Positions 5,719-5,821 of a stretch of 5,821 bases of DNA are shown piece by piece. The translations under genes and the position numbers were made by a program. Below the pieces are notes generated by a model. That model searched no databases and was not told where the DNA came from. It saw only the letters and a list, made by a program, of their open reading frames with translations. This stretch comes from TC-15 sp034437275. GTDB taxonomy: Bacteria > Chloroflexota > Anaerolineae > Aggregatilineales > Aggregatilineaceae. Position 1 is the stretch's first letter. Each line of letters opens with the position of its first letter. The DNA lies in NCBI GenBank assembly GCA_034437275.1, contig DAOTUD010000059.1:1-5821 (forward strand), in the 5' to 3' direction.

Positions 5719-5821
5719 TTATTCCGCCAGCATATACCGCGCGATAAGCTGCGCGCTGTGGGTCAGGCTGTCAGTGTGCGTGCGTTCGTAAGCGTGTGAG
5801 GCATCGACGCCCGGCCCGAGG
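5719..5821 (-). CDS. C-terminal end of a probable M42-type aminopeptidase, partial
   Basis: The last 33 codons of a gene entering from the right edge. They read LGPGVDASHAYERTH, then a helix (DSLTHSAQLIARYM) and LAE before TAA at 5719-5721. The GxDASHxYERTH segment followed by an amphipathic helix resembles the C-terminus of M42-family metallopeptidases of the type sometimes found beside osmolyte-synthesis genes; this rests on memory of the family, not a search. If right, one of the histidines may be the last metal ligand. It is the first gene of the run visible here and its stop overlaps the ribosome-binding site of the HAD gene, so they are probably co-transcribed. It is too short to assign a substrate. 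Confidence 0.55.
   Translation of the reverse strand, partial: LGPGVDASHAYERTHTDSLTHSAQLIARYMLAE

Larger units (their letters stand above)
2692..5821 (-). other. Probable five-gene operon, transcribed right to left
   Basis: Order of transcription: M42-like aminopeptidase (partial), HAD hydrolase, DsbA-like protein, M19 dipeptidase, four-helix membrane protein. The junctions are 11 bp, a 4-bp overlap, 6 bp and 2 bp, and no internal terminator hairpin is visible. The promoter must lie right of the window. No regulator is encoded in the visible part. Confidence 0.8.

Noticed and set aside
5042..5791. Long plus-strand reading frame opposite the HAD gene
   Set aside because: It is a shadow of the HAD gene with no domain signature, and it runs across the HAD start and into the next gene.
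1..5821. CRISPR array, tRNA, rRNA, toxin-antitoxin or phage-defence system
   Set aside because: No regularly spaced repeats, cloverleaf, rRNA sequence or relevant protein motif was seen on either strand.

Overview
The window is GC-rich and densely coded. Its gene set (an M50B-like membrane metalloprotease, an endonuclease IV-like fragment, a membrane-anchored DsbA-like protein, M19 and M42-type peptidases) would fit a free-living bacterium, and the general flavour is that of Chloroflexota. That placement is an impression from protein style, not a measurement, and no marker gene is present to settle it.

Layout: bases 1-1493 are a complete insertion sequence with perfect 17-bp terminal inverted repeats and one DDE transposase gene on the minus strand, carrying the Y-R-E-K signature of the IS4 superfamily. 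Its right end lies inside an endonuclease IV-like gene (minus strand, start at 1712). That gene keeps only about 73 native codons before it runs into a stop codon in the IS terminus; the rest of it, if it still exists, lies beyond the left edge. A 48-bp gap separates this broken gene from a divergent plus-strand gene (1761-2666) for a multi-pass M50B-like metalloprotease with an HELGH motif.

From 2692 to the right edge all genes are on the minus strand and tightly packed, so transcription runs right to left: the C-terminus of a probable M42-type aminopeptidase (5719-5821, cut by the window edge), a HAD-family hydrolase, a membrane-anchored DsbA-like thiol oxidoreductase, an M19 dipeptidase, and a small four-helix membrane protein of unknown function. 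Junctions are 11 bp, a 4-bp overlap, 6 bp and 2 bp, which points to one operon. Two peptidases together suggest peptide or amino-acid turnover; the role of the HAD, Dsb and four-helix proteins in that is not evident. The operon converges on the M50-like gene with a gap of only 25 bp.

The most interesting non-coding signal is in the IS. The transposase start codon lies inside a perfect 13-bp inverted repeat (1395-1407 with 1452-1464) that encloses two smaller palindromes. This looks like a fold that would hide the start codon in transcripts entering from outside the element. Because the transposase is co-oriented with the interrupted gene, such read-through is expected here. A third copy of the same core sequence sits just outside the IS, in the interrupted gene, and could compete for pairing. 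I saw no CRISPR array, tRNA, rRNA or recognisable defence system.
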